This document shows, piece after piece, positions 25,928-33,930 of a DNA stretch of 64,000 nucleotides; position 1 is the first letter of the stretch, and each line of letters opens with the position of its first letter. Source of the stretch: Solibacillus sp. FSL W7-1464 (GTDB taxonomy: Bacteria > Bacillota > Bacilli > Bacillales_A > Planococcaceae); the NCBI RefSeq assembly GCF_038004425.1, contig NZ_JBBORC010000001.1, positions 2,209,001-2,273,000 of the forward strand, in the 5' to 3' direction. Position numbers and translations under genes: made by a program. Below the pieces are notes generated by a model. That model ran no database searches, was not told where the DNA came from, and saw nothing but the letters and a program-made list of their open reading frames with translations.

Positions 25928-26147
25928 TGTTACTACTCCTCCTATGTATTACACCAAACATATACCCTGTTTTCCTGATTACTAATATTAAAAATATGTT
26001 GCAAACACTGATTTTATAAAAAAGGAAACCAACTGTTCTCAACAAAGTTTTATCAAAACAGTTAATTATTTCATGATATAATAATTAATTATCGCGCATG
26101 ATGGTTGAATATTACTTTACAACTAAAGAATACGGAGGGTTATAGCA

Positions 26148-26393
26148 TTGTCTAATGGTGTATCAGGTGTAAATTTTGGAGATATAGTGGCAACTATTAT
26201 TACCCTCGGTTTTATAGTAGTTCCAATTATTTTATTGGTTTTATTTAATAGAGCCAACAGGAAAAATGTGCAGCGTGCAGAAGAGCGGGTAAATGCAGAA
26301 AAACAGCAAACATCTCATTTACAAAAACAAGTCGATGAATTAAATGAACGAGTACGTATAATTGAACGTATGCTAAAAGAAACAGATGAATAG
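26148..26393 (+). CDS. Small membrane protein with coiled-coil tail
   Basis: 81 residues starting at TTG, eight bases after GGAGGG. One membrane segment (about 10-34) is followed by a charged helix (ANRKNVQRAEERVNAEKQ then LQKQVDELNERVRIIERML) with leucines at heptad spacing, likely a coiled coil in the cytosol. Family unknown. A terminator immediately follows. Confidence 0.6.
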   Translation: MSNGVSGVNFGDIVATIITLGFIVVPIILLVLFNRANRKNVQRAEERVNAEKQQTSHLQKQVDELNERVRIIERMLKETDE

Positions 26394-26395
26394 AT

Positions 26396-26435
26396 AAAAG
26401 CCTTTATCCAAAATATTATGGATAAAGGCTTTTTA
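26396..26435. terminator. Bidirectional terminator
   Basis: AAAAGCCTTTATCC (26396-26409) and GGATAAAGGCTTTT (26420-26433) pair perfectly between convergent genes. Confidence 0.9.
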
Positions 26436-26693
26436 TTCTACTAAATAAAATATCGGAAGCACCATTAATCCTAAAAGAAAAATCACGGGAATCAAGGTAA
26501 TAATAATTGCAACGATTCGTAATTTCCCTTTTTGGCTAAAAAGTGCAGCTAAAAATGCAGCGATTATTAATGAAATGATCACCTTGTCTCCAAATTCCGA
26601 GGTCCCATCCACTACTATCGGGGAAACAAAACCAAAATAAATAAACAGTAAAAATAATAGCAATGAAATAACACTTAAATATCTTCTGAACAA
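26433..26693 (-). CDS. Small three-pass membrane protein
   Basis: 86 residues with hydrophobic segments at about 5-27, 38-53 and 60-82. The start is TTG, with AAAGGGGAAG upstream. No family recognised; the gene stands alone. Confidence 0.5.
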   Translation of the reverse strand: MFRRYLSVISLLLFLLFIYFGFVSPIVVDGTSEFGDKVIISLIIAAFLAALFSQKGKLRIVAIIITLIPVIFLLGLMVLPIFYLVE

Positions 26694-26869
26694 TTTTTCT
26701 TCCCCTTTAAAGTCACTTTAGTTTAGTTACCTGCTTCATATTCTTTTCTTAATAACACCTATAAACTACCAGGTAAATGATATTTATACATTTTTAAAGC
26801 ATCGGTATGTCTTCCAACTTTGTCTTACACCAATATTCCCCCCCTCTATATAGGAAAGATTTACAATCA

Positions 26870-27835
26870 TTAAACTTTAAGTAAAACTTTCCCTTCATAA
26901 TTACGACTTTCAATTAATTTATGTGCGGCAGCAGCCTCTTCTAGATTAAAAATTTTTGCAATTGGAAGTGAAAGCTGTTTTGAATCAAAAAGGTTTATGA
27001 CTTTTTCTGCCACTGGTGCCAATCGTGATGAATCATGCGCTCTCGTTGTCCCTAAACTAAAGCCTTTAATGTTTCGACAACTGCTGTGGACATCACTTGT
27101 TTTAAATTGACCAACTTCCCCACTGCTATTTCCAAATTGTACAAGAGTGCCATATAACGCTAAACAATCTAAACTCTTCCTCGTTACAATACCCGCAACC
27201 GAATCATAAATAATGTTCGCACCTTGATTATTTGTTGCCTTTAAAACTTCCTCTGCAAATGTTTCATACGTACAAACCATCGTAGCCCCTAGTTTCTTTA
27301 CATAATTTGCTTTGTCAAGACTGCCTACTGTTCCAATGATCTGTTCAACGCCCGCTATTTTCGCTAATTGTACAAGCATTGAACCTACTCCACCAGCAGC
27401 ACTATGTATAACAATAGTATCTGTTTTTTTAACTTGCCCTATGTCATGTAAAAGCAGATACGATAAGATGGATACTGTCGGCATTGCAGCAGCCTGTTCA
27501 AAAGAAAGCGTGTCCGGAATTTTAAAAACTAACTTTTCATTTGCAAGCACATATTCTGCATAAGATCCACCTTTAGGAAAAGCCATGACACGATCGCCAA
27601 TTGAAAAAATCGAATTAGGGGCAGTTTCTGCAATTGTCCCGGCACAATCTAAGCCTACTATTATGGGGAAATTCCCTTTCCCTTTATTCCCAATCCGTTT
27701 TTTTATATCTGCATAATTTACACTTGTATAGGAAACCTTTATTAAACATTCGCCATCTCCAATTTTCGGTATTTCAATATCCGCGTATGTCAGGACATTT
27801 GCATCTCCAAATTCCTTTTGATTTATAGCTTTCAT
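26870..27835 (-). CDS. NADPH-quinone oxidoreductase-like MDR protein
   Basis: 321 residues of the medium-chain dehydrogenase/reductase family. The GroES-like N-terminal half contains SYTSVNYADIKKR and VGLDCAGTI; the Rossmann motif AAGGVGSMLVQLAK is near 148. Zinc ligands of alcohol dehydrogenases are absent, so it fits the quinone oxidoreductase/YogA-like group. The electron acceptor is not known. AGGGGGAATTAG precedes the ATG; monocistronic. Confidence 0.85.
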   Translation of the reverse strand: MKAINQKEFGDANVLTYADIEIPKIGDGECLIKVSYTSVNYADIKKRIGNKGKGNFPIIVGLDCAGTIAETAPNSIFSIGDRVMAFPKGGSYAEYVLANEKLVFKIPDTLSFEQAAAMPTVSILSYLLLHDIGQVKKTDTIVIHSAAGGVGSMLVQLAKIAGVEQIIGTVGSLDKANYVKKLGATMVCTYETFAEEVLKATNNQGANIIYDSVAGIVTRKSLDCLALYGTLVQFGNSSGEVGQFKTSDVHSSCRNIKGFSLGTTRAHDSSRLAPVAEKVINLFDSKQLSLPIAKIFNLEEAAAAHKLIESRNYEGKVLLKV

Positions 27836-28017
27836 CTAATTCCCCCTATTTTAATTCTCCTATAGTCTTCTAAATCATATCAATCTCCTTAGAACTTATA
27901 TTAAAACATAAAGGGAAATATTAACATCAAACTTTTGATTGAATCCATTTACTAGCAGTTTCACATAAAAAAACTAAATAATTTTAGAACAAGTTACATA
28001 CTCATCAGCCCTTAAAA

Positions 28018-28050
28018 TCAAAAAAGCGTGTTTCTAAATAAACACGCCCG
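28018..28050 (-). terminator. GCGT-type terminator
   Basis: GCGTGTTT and AAACACGC pair around CTAAAT, followed on the minus strand by six T. It ends the GNAT gene at 28092 and resembles the other GCGC-type terminators. Confidence 0.8.
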
Positions 28051-28091
28051 AATGTTGAATAGTATAGGATATCTCAATCGAACCTTCATAT

Positions 28092-28673
28092 TTAATAGAA
28101 TGATCTTTCAAAACAAACACATTTGTGAACACGTTTATTATGTTTAAATTGGTCAATATCGTTTCCAACGTAATGAGTGAAAGTGTTAACTAGAAAGAGA
28201 TTCGGTAAGTTACTTTGAATTTTATGGTTCATTTCGCTTCCTTCAAAATAAACATGGTAATAGGAATCCACCATTTTAAAATGCATTTTTTCATACCAGT
28301 TTTGAACCCATTGATCATCTCTTGTCCACGCCTCAAAACGATTAATATTCATTTCTTTTGCTTTAGTTTCGGCAGCATCGAGTAGTTGTTGTCCTATTCC
28401 TTGACGGGAAAAATCCGGATGAACCGCAATGTGCCAAATCATTGCACCTAATCCTTCTCCTCTAGAGCAAACCGTTCGTTCTACTTTTTCAACTTCTACA
28501 TCAATAAGCCCAACAATTTGACCATCTAACTCTGCGACTAGCTCAATCGCCGAATTTTGATAGTGTTCTTTTTTATTTAATACATTATCAAAATAAGCCG
28601 TCTGTAAAAATGCAAGTGTTCGACATCTTACCCAACCAGTTTCATCAGTAACTCTATAGTTTCTAATAATCAC
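28092..28673 (-). CDS. GNAT family N-acetyltransferase with C-terminal extension
   Basis: 193 residues. The acetyl-CoA loop is in WHIAVHPDFSRQGIGQQLL (near 80-98) and is followed by WYEKMHFKMV. The last 45 residues (about 149-193, after HVYFEGSEM) have no clear GNAT counterpart and end CVCFERSFY. Start is GTG 28673 with CCGGAGG seven bases upstream. Substrate unknown. Confidence 0.8.
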   Translation of the reverse strand: MIIRNYRVTDETGWVRCRTLAFLQTAYFDNVLNKKEHYQNSAIELVAELDGQIVGLIDVEVEKVERTVCSRGEGLGAMIWHIAVHPDFSRQGIGQQLLDAAETKAKEMNINRFEAWTRDDQWVQNWYEKMHFKMVDSYYHVYFEGSEMNHKIQSNLPNLFLVNTFTHYVGNDIDQFKHNKRVHKCVCFERSFY

Positions 28674-28873
28674 TCTACTACCTCCGGATTTTAGGAACCA
28701 CGCAGTTTATAGGGGATTTATACGCTTATTCCTTAAAATAGATACACCCCGTTTAATTTGTTTGTGAATTTCATCATATACCGCCTCCTTTACTACCGAT
28801 TATTTGAATTTTACCATACATTCCCAGTAGATAGACCGATAAATAGGTATTTCACTATTCGTCATAGGGTCAT

Positions 28874-28920
28874 AAAAAGAGGCAAGCACCATTCTTATTG
28901 CAGAATCTCGCCTGGATGTT
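28874..28920 (-). terminator. Terminator of the alpha/beta hydrolase gene
   Basis: AGGCAAG and CTCGCCT, with an inner ATTCT/AGAAT, form a hairpin followed on the minus strand by TTTTTATG. Confidence 0.6.
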
Positions 28921-28928
28921 TAAGATTT

Positions 28929-29720
28929 CTATTTAACGAAAGTCTCCATTTTCAAAAAGGCCTCTAAGTTTTTTGCGACAGCGTCAGTATTTGTTAATGG
29001 TAGGTAATGTTGGCCTTTATCAATGCAAACTACTTTAGCTTGCTCAAATTGTTCATTGAAAATAGTCGCTTTGTTGAGAGATATCTCATCTGTAGAAGCT
29101 TCTGCAATCAATAAAACAGTCGGAACAGCTATTTCCTTTAAGCAATAATTCGTTGAACTGATTTCTTTTGATAAAGAGTTATAAGCTGCTTCACAACAAT
29201 GGTGCGCATAAAAATCGCCTTGTTTCATATAATTGTTCAAAAAATAATTTTCAAAATTAATATAGGCCTGACTTTCAAGATTAGGCATAGAATAGGTTAA
29301 TTCCTTAACGGCATTTCTAATATCATCAAAATTTTCAATGGCAGATGGCAGCTCCACATCCTCGTGCGGTTCATTTCGTTCACCTAAAAAGTAATGCCCC
29401 CCATCCAGTAAAGCTAATGACCTAACATATTCAGGATAACTGGAGGTAAATGCCTGAATAACCCAAGCTCCTAAAGAGTTGCCTAAAAAATGGGCTTTAC
29501 CGATATTCAGTGAATTAAGTGTTTGTTTTATGTATTCACAAAAAGCAGGGATTGAATAGTCATCTACTTGTTCCTTATTACTTCCCGGCAGATCAAATAC
29601 TAACCAACGATAGTTATTCATTTTGTTAGCCAAAGGTTGGAACATTTCTCTGCGTTCCCCTAAAGCTGGAATCGCAACAATTACTTCATTTAAATTTATA
29701 TTTCCATAAATCTCATACAT
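28929..29720 (-). CDS. Alpha/beta hydrolase
   Basis: 263 residues with the alpha/beta-hydrolase fold. The oxyanion region is VAIPALGERREMF, the nucleophile Ser is in the elbow LGNSLGAWV (near 83), and the catalytic His is in GQHYLPLTN near 240. No signal peptide, so it is cytosolic. Whether it is an esterase, lactonase or C-C hydrolase cannot be told. The ribosome site (AAGCAGG) is weak. Confidence 0.82.
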   Translation of the reverse strand: MYEIYGNINLNEVIVAIPALGERREMFQPLANKMNNYRWLVFDLPGSNKEQVDDYSIPAFCEYIKQTLNSLNIGKAHFLGNSLGAWVIQAFTSSYPEYVRSLALLDGGHYFLGERNEPHEDVELPSAIENFDDIRNAVKELTYSMPNLESQAYINFENYFLNNYMKQGDFYAHHCCEAAYNSLSKEISSTNYCLKEIAVPTVLLIAEASTDEISLNKATIFNEQFEQAKVVCIDKGQHYLPLTNTDAVAKNLEAFLKMETFVK

Positions 29721-29772
29721 CGATGTGTACCTGCTTTCAAAATATCTTTTTACAAATTATAACATTATGTGT

Positions 29773-30213
29773 TCAAACATTCATTTCGGCATTTTTATGT
29801 TTGGTATATCTGAAATAAAGTGAAAAATACATTCCGGTACAAACAGTTAATAAATAATATAAGGCCAACTGTAAGGTGAAATTTAAGAAAAGATAATATC
29901 CTATACCAAAGTTAACAATCACAAGACCTATCAGTGATTTTAAATTATCTATAAAATTACTGAAAAGAGGAATGATCAATGGTACTACTATTGAGCAGCT
30001 AATCAATAAAATGCCTACTAATCCACCAGCTACAATGATCGCAATCATAGCTCCTGCTGCATTGTCTAAATCTTTCACAGCAGAGAAAGCATCATTCTGA
30101 AATTTCTCCATAAATAACCTCGAACAAATAAATGATATAAATACGATAAGGGCTGTAATACATTGATTTTCACATAGCAAGGCACTGGATTCTGTAAACT
30201 TTTGTTTTCTCAT
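29773..30213 (-). CDS. Uncharacterised four-pass membrane protein
   Basis: 146 residues. Hydrophobic segments are at about 17-36, 52-80, 85-103 and 107-132, and the ends are charged. I do not recognise the family. The start at 30213 follows GGGGAGGGTAT; six upstream codons in the open frame contain that ribosome site and are excluded. It lies 52 bp upstream of the hydrolase gene on the same strand. Confidence 0.55.
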   Translation of the reverse strand: MRKQKFTESSALLCENQCITALIVFISFICSRLFMEKFQNDAFSAVKDLDNAAGAMIAIIVAGGLVGILLISCSIVVPLIIPLFSNFIDNLKSLIGLVIVNFGIGYYLFLNFTLQLALYYLLTVCTGMYFSLYFRYTKHKNAEMNV

Positions 30214-30414
30214 ATACCCTCCCCTATTCAATTTTATTTAAATTATAGAGATAGACGGAATTTCAAATGTGAAGTTGCTTGGTCTATTCATTTACAATGT
30301 TAAGCCGTGATGATGTTGTCAAATGATATTGTGGTAACGTTTATTAAACCTTTCATTATTCATAGAATTTATAGTAGTATTATGATTAACAATAAGAAGA
30401 AGAGGTGTTTGCCA

Positions 30415-30756
30415 ATGCCATTAACGCACGAATTTGGAATCATAAAAGATATTACCGAAGAATCTTACAAGAGCTATGCACCTGAGAAATCTCAATGTAT
30501 TTCAGTAGATGATGATATAATAACAAATTTAATAGGGCCTTTATCGTTAATGAAAACTTATTTCCATTCTTTACATCGTCCTGAATACGGATTGGCATAT
30601 CACGGTATCACTATTATTCCACCAGAATCTTTACCCACATTTTTAGATATTGTTTTATCAGCTGATGAGAAACAGTGTGATGATTTAAACATACTGGGTC
30701 AAAAAATAATTCAAGCAAAACAGGAAAATAAATATATGATTCATTACGGCATTTGA
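30415..30756 (+). CDS. Conserved protein of unknown function
   Basis: 113 residues, soluble. It contains HEFGIIKDI, CISVDDDII and SLHRPEYGLAYHGITIIPPESL, a set I associate with a small uncharacterised Bacillales family. AAGAGGTG precedes the ATG at 30415; the longer frame from 30307 lacks a ribosome site. A possible gene fragment follows at 30789. Confidence 0.6.
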   Translation: MPLTHEFGIIKDITEESYKSYAPEKSQCISVDDDIITNLIGPLSLMKTYFHSLHRPEYGLAYHGITIIPPESLPTFLDIVLSADEKQCDDLNILGQKIIQAKQENKYMIHYGI

Positions 30757-30788
30757 ACGTCTATTGATTTGAATGTACTTTTGAATTA

Positions 30789-30872
30789 GTGACAACCAGG
30801 ATAATTGGACATACGCCTAGTCCCAATAAAAATGTTATTCAACAATATGGTCCTATAATTGAAAATGTATAA
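30789..30872 (+). pseudogene. Gene-tail fragment related to one at 36.45 kb
   Basis: An 84-base open stretch ends in NKNVIQQYGPIIENV and a stop. A very similar tail (QKNVIKQYDPIME, stop) lies at about 36443-36483, and the DNA matches over AAAAATGTTATT-AACAATATG. Both look like 3' ends of the same lost gene. The parent family is not recognised. Confidence 0.35.
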
Positions 30873-31313
30873 CTAATGTTTCACCTGCAAATTATCCTGT
30901 AGTGTCTTCTCTGCAAGTTTAATGTTTTCTTTTAGAAATAAAGGGAGTTCCGGATGTGCAAGAATTTCTGATGTAGTCATCCAAATTACATCATCAACTT
31001 CTTCCGTACTTTTAGCGTAAGGTTCTCCGGATTTGTGATGACACAGGAAAACGATATCGATTACATTTATCCCTGATTCTGTCACGAAGGAGGAGCTATT
31101 TACATATTTGATGCCTGTAATTTCGCTACCTACCTCTTCAAAAACTTCCCGTTTTAATGTTCTTTCCAGAATATCCGACGAATCACCTTCAATTTCACAC
31201 TTTCCCCCTACTAATGAGAGACCTCCACCGGCATGCTCTTCCTTTTCACTTCTGCGGATTAAAAGCCATTTCTCATTGCGACGAATTGCTCCTTCTACAT
31301 TTACGACAAACAT
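30873..31313 (-). CDS. Nudix hydrolase with an expanded Nudix box
   Basis: 146 residues. The sequence GGKCEIEGDSSDILERTLKRE then VFEEVGSEI is a Nudix box in which the spacing between the first Glu and the RE pair is about five residues longer than canonical, while REVFEEVG is intact. It is preceded by LVGG as usual. GGGGGTACTTT lies before the ATG. The upstream neighbour is a truncated AraC-type gene that runs directly into this promoter region. Confidence 0.82.
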   Translation of the reverse strand: MFVVNVEGAIRRNEKWLLIRRSEKEEHAGGGLSLVGGKCEIEGDSSDILERTLKREVFEEVGSEITGIKYVNSSSFVTESGINVIDIVFLCHHKSGEPYAKSTEEVDDVIWMTTSEILAHPELPLFLKENIKLAEKTLQDNLQVKH

Positions 31314-31325
31314 AAAGTACCCCCT

Positions 31326-31440
31326 GATTCAAATAAAATTTCGAATAACCGATTTTTTCTGCGTAATGCTCCAACTGCCACGTTGTTAATAGGTTCTCCT
31401 CTAATGTATCTACAATTTTTTGGACGATTTCACTATACAT
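31326..31440 (-). pseudogene. Truncated AraC-family regulator (first helix-turn-helix only)
   Basis: The frame from ATG 31440 reads MYSEIVQKIVDTLEENLL, then WQLEHYAEKIGYSKFYLN, an obvious start of an AraC/XylS DNA-binding domain. It stops matching after one helix-turn-helix, where the Nudix leader begins. The second helix-turn-helix and any effector domain are missing, so the gene is a remnant, apparently cut by the deletion or rearrangement that placed the Nudix gene here. Confidence 0.65.
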
Positions 31441-31541
31441 GACTGCCCACCACCGGGGTAGAACAAGACCCTTTATGTATAAATATTTCTTAGACTGTGC
31501 GCTTTCCTTACTCAAGGAAAGCGCGCAATAATTTTTAACAA

Positions 31542-31715
31542 TTAATTAGCCTTATTATTATAGCAATCCTCACAAATTAGTCTTCCTTCATTTTGTATAT
31601 AAGCTTTAATTTCAGTCATACCTTTTCGTTCTGGATAACGCATTTTCACAAAAACCATTTCGTTTCCTTTAATTTCTTTATCGCATTTAGTACATTTAGG
31701 CACAATATCAAACAA
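31542..31715 (-). CDS. Small zinc-ribbon-like protein
   Basis: 57 residues starting at TTG 31715 (GCGGAG upstream). Two CxxC pairs, PKCTKCDKEI near the start and LICEDCYNN at the end, flank VFVKMRYPERKG, which suggests a zinc ribbon. Homologues in bacilli are often mislabelled as an Fe(3+)-hydroxamate transporter component; nothing in the sequence supports that. Function unknown. Confidence 0.6.
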   Translation of the reverse strand: MFDIVPKCTKCDKEIKGNEMVFVKMRYPERKGMTEIKAYIQNEGRLICEDCYNNKAN

Positions 31716-31790
31716 TGTATATCTCCGCCTCTCAATTAAGTTAACTTTATTACGTTTACCTCTAAAGAAAAGTTTCATATTCCATTAAAT

Positions 31791-31835
31791 GGCGCAATTC
31801 TTAAAAAGCATATTTCCTTTTCAAGAATTGCGCCC
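31791..31835 (-). terminator. GCGC-type terminator-like element with extended arms
   Basis: GGCGCAATTCTT (31791-31802) and AAGAATTGCGCC (31823-31834) are perfect 12-bp arms. Within it the minus strand reads GGGCGCAATTCTT, then AAAAGGAAATATGCTTTTT, a relative of the copy at 22412-22446. It lies upstream of the zinc-ribbon gene, between it and the plus-strand genes to its right. Confidence 0.6.
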
Positions 31836-31929
31836 AGATTGTGAAATAAGGGGGCGTCATATTCATGTGGTATACTACCTTACATAAAAAGAAGCACCAA
31901 ATACGATTTTGAGTACGGGACTAGACTGT

Positions 31930-31959
31930 AATGTTACCAAACGTCGGTTTGGGGACATT
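31930..31959 (+). repeat. Palindrome P, copy 1
   Basis: AATGTTACCAAAC and GTTTGGGGACATT pair around GTCG. It is the first of five related palindromes (31930, 32232, 32971, 35590, 36214) that separate the small genes of this stretch. It lies upstream of the DUF6366 gene. Confidence 0.65.
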
Positions 31960-32019
31960 TTAAAGGAATCTATTGGCACAATCTAGAAATATTAATATAT
32001 CAACTTAGGAGGTGTTTAG

Positions 32020-32232
32020 ATGTCTACAAGAAAAGAAACACCAGAACAGGAAAGAGAACGTTTATACCGAGAAGAACAAAAAAAGAATCCTGCTGGGAAT
32101 TTCAATGACAATCTTAATCGCACACAAGCAGGTATGCCTAATACTACTGGAATGAGTGCCAAAGAAATTGGGGTATTGATTTTAATTGTTCTTGTAATTT
32201 TTATTGTATATAGCATCTACAAAGCATTTTAA
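32020..32232 (+). CDS. DUF6366-like small membrane protein
   Basis: 70 residues. A charged, glutamate-rich N terminus (TPEQERERLYREEQKKNPAG) with NFNDNLNRTQAG is followed by one C-terminal membrane segment (IGVLILIVLVIFIVYSIY). The layout and the NPxGN motif match the DUF6366 family. TTAGGAGGTG precedes the ATG. Function unknown; tail-anchored topology is likely. Confidence 0.65.
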   Translation: MSTRKETPEQERERLYREEQKKNPAGNFNDNLNRTQAGMPNTTGMSAKEIGVLILIVLVIFIVYSIYKAF

Positions 32233-32262
32233 ATATTCCCAAATCCCGCTTTGGGTGCATTT
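32232..32262 (+). repeat. Palindrome P, copy 2
   Basis: AATATTCCCAAA and TTTGGGTGCATT around TCCCGC. The core CCCAAA/TTTGGG is intact and the outer arms are degenerate. It overlaps the stop of the DUF6366 gene and precedes the secreted-protein gene. Confidence 0.55.
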
Positions 32263-32354
32263 TGGAATTCAATTACAGCAGCATTTTACTTGAATAAGAA
32301 TTGTTGTAACTAAACTGGACAAAATAAACCTAAATAATATTTAGGGTGATGAAG

Positions 32355-32903
32355 TTGAAAAAAATTTTTCCTCTTTTCTTATATTTATTAGGTTTCTTAA
32401 TTTTGGGAATAAACGATGGACATGTTTCTGGGAATACAAACGATATCGCTCGACCTTTTGAGGAAATATATCCTGAAATAGGGTACAAATCGGTAGATGC
32501 AGCAGTAGACGATTTTGAACAACATTTTAATCAAGAGCTTATGTTACCAATAAGAGTACCACCAATTAGTTTTACGCATTACTGGGGCAGGTTTAGTGAT
32601 TTAGATGGCGAAGCAAATGACACTCTTGAGGTTACATTTATAAGTGAACATTTTCCTAATAATCACTTTAAGATTGATGTGCGACCTATTCAACATAAAA
32701 TCCCGTTTGAAAAGTATAAATCTAAAGAGATTAAATTAAAAAATGGGAATAATGCAATATATACTGGAGATTTATTCCTTGGTTTTAAATTGTTGATATT
32801 CGAAACAGATCATTGGCAATATGTGTTTAGTGTTGATGAAGATGTTTCCGATGAAGTAACACCTGAAATACTCGTCCAAATAGCAAATTCGATTGATTTC
32901 TAA
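32355..32903 (+). CDS. Uncharacterised secreted or membrane-anchored protein
   Basis: About 182 residues. Residues 2-27 are a signal peptide or anchor (KKIFPLFLYLLGFLILGI). The mature part begins with acidic stretches (FEEIYPEIGYKSVDAAVDDFEQHF) and contains beta-rich blocks such as DTLEVTFISEHFPNNHFKID. No cysteine for lipidation. Family not recognised. TTG 32355 has the best spacing from AGGG; GTG 32346 and ATG 32349 sit too close. Confidence 0.55.
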   Translation: MKKIFPLFLYLLGFLILGINDGHVSGNTNDIARPFEEIYPEIGYKSVDAAVDDFEQHFNQELMLPIRVPPISFTHYWGRFSDLDGEANDTLEVTFISEHFPNNHFKIDVRPIQHKIPFEKYKSKEIKLKNGNNAIYTGDLFLGFKLLIFETDHWQYVFSVDEDVSDEVTPEILVQIANSIDF

Positions 32904-32954
32904 ATAATCCTTATTTAACTAACGCTTTAGTGAAACAAGTATTTATAACGTATA

Positions 32955-33047
32955 CAAAACAAATCTAAATAACGTTCCCAAACGCAAGCTTGGTAACATT
33001 TCAAACAGCGGCAAGCACTGTTAAATCAGTGTTTGTCGCTGTTTTTA
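32955..33047 (+). repeat. Two-hairpin element, copy A (palindrome P copy 3 plus terminator-like hairpin)
   Basis: A run of about 90 bp: a conserved leader (TATACAAAACAAATCTAA), palindrome P (AACGTTCCCAAAC/GCTTGGTAACATT, 32971-33000), then a 17-bp stem AACAGCGGCAAGCACTG (33004-33020) with loop TTAAAT and T-rich 3' side (33027-33046). It aligns with 36196-36290. The loop is identical, but the second stem has a different sequence that still pairs, with two G-T wobbles here. Confidence 0.7.
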
Positions 33048-33231
33048 TTAGATAATAACATTCTGAGACACTGCGAGAAATCATTTTAAAGACGGCTGTC
33101 CGATCCAATTGTTCTGAATGGCTGGAACATATAAATAGAATTTTAAAAGTAAGCGCCAAATATAGCACACCTTCAACGAATTCAATGGCCATGAGACAAT
33201 CATGACAATGAATGAAGTTGGAGGTTTTTTT

Positions 33232-33549
33232 ATGAAACGATCAGAACGTCAGCTGATGTGGCAATCTCGTATTCAAGCTTTCCACACGAGTGGTGAAGCA
33301 AGCGTTGCTGCTTGGTGCGCAAAAGAAAATGTACCTGTTCAAAGTATGTATCAGTGGCTGCGTAAATCACGGACGCAGACAAAAATTCAACCTGCTCAGT
33401 GGTTACCTGTTGTTGTACAAGAGCCTGTTCTACCTGAAACGATTCCCATTACGATTAAATTAAATGGCATCACCATTGACTGTCCACCCGATTTTGATGA
33501 AGCGACTTTAACGAAAGTCCTTCAGGTTGTCCAACATCATGTTCACTAA
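33232..33549 (+). CDS. tnpA: IS66 accessory protein TnpA
   Basis: 105 residues. The N terminus (MKRSERQLMWQSRIQAFHTS, then VAAWCAKENVPVQSMYQWLRK) is a helix-turn-helix of the IS66 TnpA type. Start 33232 follows GGAGG by eight bases; the frame open from 33202 is not used. The tnpB start lies inside its last codons, the overlap normal for IS66. Confidence 0.88.
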   Translation: MKRSERQLMWQSRIQAFHTSGEASVAAWCAKENVPVQSMYQWLRKSRTQTKIQPAQWLPVVVQEPVLPETIPITIKLNGITIDCPPDFDEATLTKVLQVVQHHVH

Positions 33550-33892
33550 TTTAAGAATGGATCAAGTGTTCATTGCGTGTGGACCAACAGATTTACGGAA
33601 ATCCGTGGATGGTCTCGCTGCAATTGTACAAGAAAGCTTTCAGCTTGATCCCTTTTCATCGCATCTCTTTGTATTCTGTAACCGAAAAAAGGATAAATTA
33701 AAAATCCTTCACTGGGACCATAATGGATTTTGGCTCTTTTATCGTCGTTTAGAAGATGGCCTGTTTGACTGGCCCGATGAAGCGACTACGCCATTGAAAA
33801 TTTCAGGCAGGCAATTTAAATGGTTACTCGAAGGGTTACCTATGAATCAAAAATCCTCACATATGAAGATTTCTGCTAAAGTTGTCATTTGA
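33539..33892 (+). CDS. tnpB: IS66 accessory protein TnpB
   Basis: 117 residues, the usual length for IS66 Orf2. It begins MFTNLRMDQVFIACGPTDLR and includes FVFCNRKKDKLKILHWD and FWLFYRRLEDG, the hallmark blocks of the family. Its ATG overlaps the tnpA stop region. Its biochemical role in transposition is not defined. Confidence 0.92.
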   Translation: MFTNLRMDQVFIACGPTDLRKSVDGLAAIVQESFQLDPFSSHLFVFCNRKKDKLKILHWDHNGFWLFYRRLEDGLFDWPDEATTPLKISGRQFKWLLEGLPMNQKSSHMKISAKVVI

Positions 33893-33930
33893 AAAAGGAA
33901 TTCGGCTAATCAGGTCGAATTTCTTTATCT

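Noticed and set aside
28720-28795. 14-codon frame with a strong ribosome site on the minus strand
   Set aside because: GGAGG and ATGATG are present, but the frame is too short and has no coupling to the next start; chance cannot be excluded.
33001-33192. 63-codon frame on the minus strand left of IS66
   Set aside because: It covers the terminator-like hairpin and the IS end, has no ribosome site and resembles no protein.
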